Part shown: positions 61,660 to 64,000 of the stretch, one piece after another
Layout of the letters: each line of letters begins with the position of its first letter
Position numbering within the stretch: the first letter of the stretch is position 1
Source: Bacteroides pyogenes DSM 20611 = JCM 6294
GTDB taxonomy: Bacteria; Bacteroidota; Bacteroidia; Bacteroidales; Bacteroidaceae
NCBI RefSeq assembly: GCF_000428105.1
Contig: NZ_ATZH01000008.1
Location: 124,001 to 188,000, forward strand
Reading direction: 5' to 3'
DNA length: 64,000 nucleotides
Made by a program: the position numbers and the translations under genes
Notes under the pieces: model-generated
What the model was told of the DNA's origin: nothing
The model's input: only the letters and a program-made list of their open reading frames with translations
The model's database searches: none

Positions 61660-62040
61660 ATATTCCTTTGCTCCTTTTACCTTTATTCTCAACTTCTTCT
61701 TGCAATTACTCTCACGCTTCCGAAAACGGCGGGCCGACATACGGTATCGGCGATGCAACCTTTCGCTTCGCGCTCGCTTGGGATCATCCCAAAGGCTCCG
61801 AGCCGAAACACAAAAGCTTTCTCCTTCCCTACGGAAACGGTTTACAGCCGGGCACCATTTGTTTTCGCCGGGTGATCCGAACGATTGTGGCACTGCAAAA
61901 ACGCTTATCGAACCCGATGTTAAACGAACCGTATATCTTGCCGTTTCCGTCTACACGCTTATGCAGACAGCCTGAAGGCTGAATAACGGAAAGCGAAGAC
62001 AAGATGCGGGCTTACCTTACCTGCCGCAAGAAGAGCGTTT
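61660..62040. other. Intergenic region upstream of the PCMD gene, no gene recognised
   Basis: Open frames on both strands here lack family features. A near-palindrome TTGGGATCATCCCAA (61778-61792) could be an operator. Nothing else stands out before the repeat array. Confidence 0.4.
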
Positions 62041-62044
62041 GTTT

Positions 62045-62335
62045 CATTTTGTTTCCCAACGGGGAAACTTTTGTTTCATGCTGGGGAAACTTTTGTTTCA
62101 CACTGGGGAAACTTTTGTTTCACAACGGGGAAACTTTTGCACTAAAGGGAAGCTTTTGTTTCCCAACGACGAAGCTTCTATTTCTCAACAACGAAGCTTC
62201 TATTTCCCAACAACGAAGCTTCTATTTCTCAACAACGAAGCTTCTATTTCCCAACAACGAAGCTTCTATTTCACACCGAAGAAGTTTCTCTTTCCCACCG
62301 ACGAAGTTTTTCTTTCCCAAGCCGCGAACAAAAGT
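62045..62335. repeat. 22-bp tandem array (GGGGAAACTTTTGTTTCA grading into CGAAGCTTCTATTTC)
   Basis: GGGGAAAC starts at 62061, 62083, 62105 and 62127; the same register continues with GAAGC words at 62171, 62193, 62215 and on to about 62325, exactly 22 bp apart. The array changes gradually from one unit type to another, as expected for a minisatellite that mutates while it expands. About 12 units, non-coding. Confidence 0.93.
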
Positions 62336-62522
62336 CTCTCCCTCGTGTAGCGGTCTCGAAATCGATGAACCGACGCAAAGCAATCCCGCAGGCATTTGCA
62401 AGTCAAAGAACGGGCAAATATAAAACTTTCTTTTTCTATAAAGTTTTATTCGCTCGTTTTATAACTTCTTTTAGTAGAAGGCAAAGGGTTTAATGAAGGC
62501 AAGGCTTACCCATAACGCAACA

Positions 62523-62554
62523 AAAAAGCAGTAACTTCACAGCTACTGCCTTTT
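62523..62554 (-). terminator. Probable terminator of the SPOR lipoprotein gene
   Basis: AAAAGCAGTA and TACTGCCTTTT form a stem around an 11-nt loop, 48 bp beyond the gene's stop, with an A/T-rich flank on the minus-strand side. Confidence 0.65.
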
Positions 62555-62601
62555 AATTCGGAAAGAATCAACACGCTTTCCGATATATTACCAAAAAGAA
62601 A

Positions 62602-63093
62602 TCAATAGAGGCGGTACAACAACCAGGCTCCTTGAAAATCCGAACGGTTCGGATATTTAGCCTTGAAGGCATCACGGGCGGCCGCCGCAGAATCTCTGTC
62701 TGCAAACGAGCTTACAATCACACGGTACATCGCTTTCTCGGCATTAAATGCAATCGTAGATTGGTAACCCTGTCCGTCCAACCATTCTTTCAAGCCGTCG
62801 GCATTCGCTTTCACACCGAAACTTCCTGCCACTACACTATAATCTTTCAAGCCATCTTCTCCGGAAACCACAGTAACTTTTTCCTGACGAACACCCGTAA
62901 CATCGACAGCTTTAGGTGCGACAGGAGCGGCAACCACCGGTGTCACTTCAACGGGAGCATCCACTTGCGGCTCGGCCAATTCTTGTTGTTTTGCTTTCTC
63001 ATAAGCTTTCTTATAGGCACTCTCACTGGACTTACAAGACGTAAATGCCAGCACCAAGCATATACCCATCCCAAATACAAACAATTTCTTCAT
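62602..63093 (-). CDS. SPOR-domain lipoprotein
   Basis: A 163-residue envelope lipoprotein: signal peptide with lipobox AFTSC (Cys20), an Ala/Pro/Val-rich spacer (about 40-75) and a C-terminal SPOR domain (about 80-155; YSVVAGSFGVKANADGLKEWL, YRVIVSSFADRDSAAAARDAF). SPOR domains bind denuded peptidoglycan at division sites, so a role in septal wall remodelling or envelope constriction is likely. Monocistronic. Confidence 0.9.
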   Translation of the reverse strand: MKKLFVFGMGICLVLAFTSCKSSESAYKKAYEKAKQQELAEPQVDAPVEVTPVVAAPVAPKAVDVTGVRQEKVTVVSGEDGLKDYSVVAGSFGVKANADGLKEWLDGQGYQSTIAFNAEKAMYRVIVSSFADRDSAAAARDAFKAKYPNRSDFQGAWLLYRLY

Positions 63094-63206
63094 AATTAAT
63101 ACGTTTTTAATTAATACTTCAATATCTTTGTCTATTCATTTTCTATTTCAGGGAACAAAATAATAGAATTTTTATCATCCTACAAAGAAAACGAACGAAA
63201 AAACGC

Positions 63207-63977
63207 TCATTCTTTCCTTTTCCTGTAAGAAATAGTACCCGTAGCCTGATTGGTCGGCATCAAAAGTACCTCGGCTATCTGTACATGCGCGGGAGCCGAA
63301 GCCGCGAAATATACGGTTTCGGCAACATCGTCGCCGCTCAACGGACGGATGCCTGCATAGAAATCGTCGGCCGCGCGCTTGTCGCCCCGGTAGCGGACAA
63401 CCGAAAAGTTCGTTTCCACCATGCCCGGTTTGATGTTTGTCACTCTCAGCGCCGTATCTACCAAATCGATCCGCAAACCGTCCGAAAGAGCCTTCACCGC
63501 CGCCTTGGTGGCGCAATAAACGCTTCCGCCCGGATAAGCGGCATCTCCGGCAATCGACCCGATATTAATGATGTGTCCCTTTCCGCGCTTTACCATGCCG
63601 GGAACAATCAGGCGGGTGATACACAACAAAGCCTTTATATTGGTATCGATCACGACATCCCATTCGTCCAAATCGCCTTCGAACTCTTTGTCCAACCCGA
63701 TGACCAGCCCCGCATTGTTCACCAATACATCGATCGGCTTCCATTCGTCCGGCAAACTCTCCAGCTGCTTTACCGCCAAAGTGCGATCGCGCACATCGAA
63801 AGGCAATACGAATACACGTATGCCATAAGCCTGTTCCAATTCAACTTTCAGATCTTCGAGCTTAGAAACGGTACGGGCATTCAAAATCAAGTTCCATCCC
63901 TGCGAGGCGAATTTACGCGCGCACCCTTCACCGATACCACTGCTGGCGCCGGTGATAAAAACAATTTTGTTTTTCAT
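63207..63977 (-). CDS. Short-chain dehydrogenase/reductase (YdfG-like)
   Basis: NAD(P)-dependent oxidoreductase of 256 residues. Cofactor motif TGASSGIGEG (about 9-18), NNAG at about 88, catalytic Ser in NIGSIAGDA and YxxxK in YCATKAAVKAL (about 155). The closest well-known relatives are YdfG-type enzymes acting on 3-hydroxy acids such as serine or 3-hydroxypropionate; the true substrate is not proven. The gene is complete; 23 bp remain to the window edge. Confidence 0.9.
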   Translation of the reverse strand: MKNKIVFITGASSGIGEGCARKFASQGWNLILNARTVSKLEDLKVELEQAYGIRVFVLPFDVRDRTLAVKQLESLPDEWKPIDVLVNNAGLVIGLDKEFEGDLDEWDVVIDTNIKALLCITRLIVPGMVKRGKGHIINIGSIAGDAAYPGGSVYCATKAAVKALSDGLRIDLVDTALRVTNIKPGMVETNFSVVRYRGDKRAADDFYAGIRPLSGDDVAETVYFAASAPAHVQIAEVLLMPTNQATGTISYRKRKE

Positions 63978-64000
63978 CTTGTCTGTTTTACGATATTGAT

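Noticed and set aside
61660..61893. N-terminal 78-codon extension of the PCMD gene
   Set aside because: It has no signal peptide or similarity, whereas a clear signal peptide starts at 61659.

Overview
This window looks like chromosome from a Bacteroides-type member of the order Bacteroidales. The gene content points there: DUF3078, DUF4301 and DUF4080 proteins, a PCMD protein, a clostripain-family lipoprotein, large FtsX-like permeases, NspC, a 193-residue Fe/Mn superoxide dismutase, and the ruvX-def-TPR-thrS-infC-rpmI-rplT block. Many genes are preceded by the Bacteroidetes -7 box TAnnTTTG. The species cannot be told from the sequence alone.

Layout. 1-1760: the right end of an integrated element (tail of a small HTH protein, terminator, divergent tyrosine recombinase). 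1980-9000s: housekeeping genes (ppdK, rlmD, an RluA pseudouridine synthase, MscS, a DUF4080 radical-SAM protein). 10.2-12.0 kb: a C11 protease lipoprotein flanked by two direct copies of a ~172 bp promoter/small-RNA cassette. 12.2-25.6 kb: DUF3078, purT, an Ada-like repair protein, PagL-like barrel plus DUF4301, a RelA-type alarmone synthetase, MFS, panB, HAD, MATE. 25.6-31.0 kb: an ABC operon (FtsX, ATPase, FtsX) behind a near-consensus sigma-54 promoter. 31.1-32.7 kb: an AT-rich islet with two broken defence-type genes (HNH, Abi). 33.1-38.2 kb: phosphoesterase lipoprotein and outer-membrane protein, then an NtrC-type response regulator with its kinase and a Crp/Fnr regulator. 38.5-46.4 kb: hcp, uraA, K+/H+ antiporter, acyl-CoA ligase, thioredoxin. 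46.6-47.3 kb: six Gly/Leu tRNAs. 47.4-53.0 kb: nspC, lipoprotein, pcrA, sod. 53.4-53.65 kb: a structured RNA with its own promoter and terminator, probably the Bacteroidales-1 / 6S-like RNA. 54.0-60.6 kb: the translation block. 60.7-64.0 kb: PCMD protein, SPOR lipoprotein and an SDR.

How genes work together. The sigma-54 promoter at 31059-31074 and the NtrC-family regulator/kinase at 34.9-37.6 kb suggest one signalling-export unit, now split by the decayed islet. The Crp/Fnr gene and hcp are linked by a perfect GTAAC-N4-GTTAC dyad placed like a class II activator site, an HcpR-type nitrosative-stress switch.

The most unusual property is a pervasive family of tandem duplications. Nearly every larger gap, and several protein linkers, holds imperfect repeats whose spacing is mostly 21-22 bp or about 62-72 bp, with exactly 66 bp recurring at five unrelated loci (two intergenic, three inside coding linkers). 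At least four arrays (after relA, crp, hcp and the glycine-zipper lipoprotein) start within, or carry a copy of, the gene's own stop codon, so they seem to grow out of gene 3' ends.
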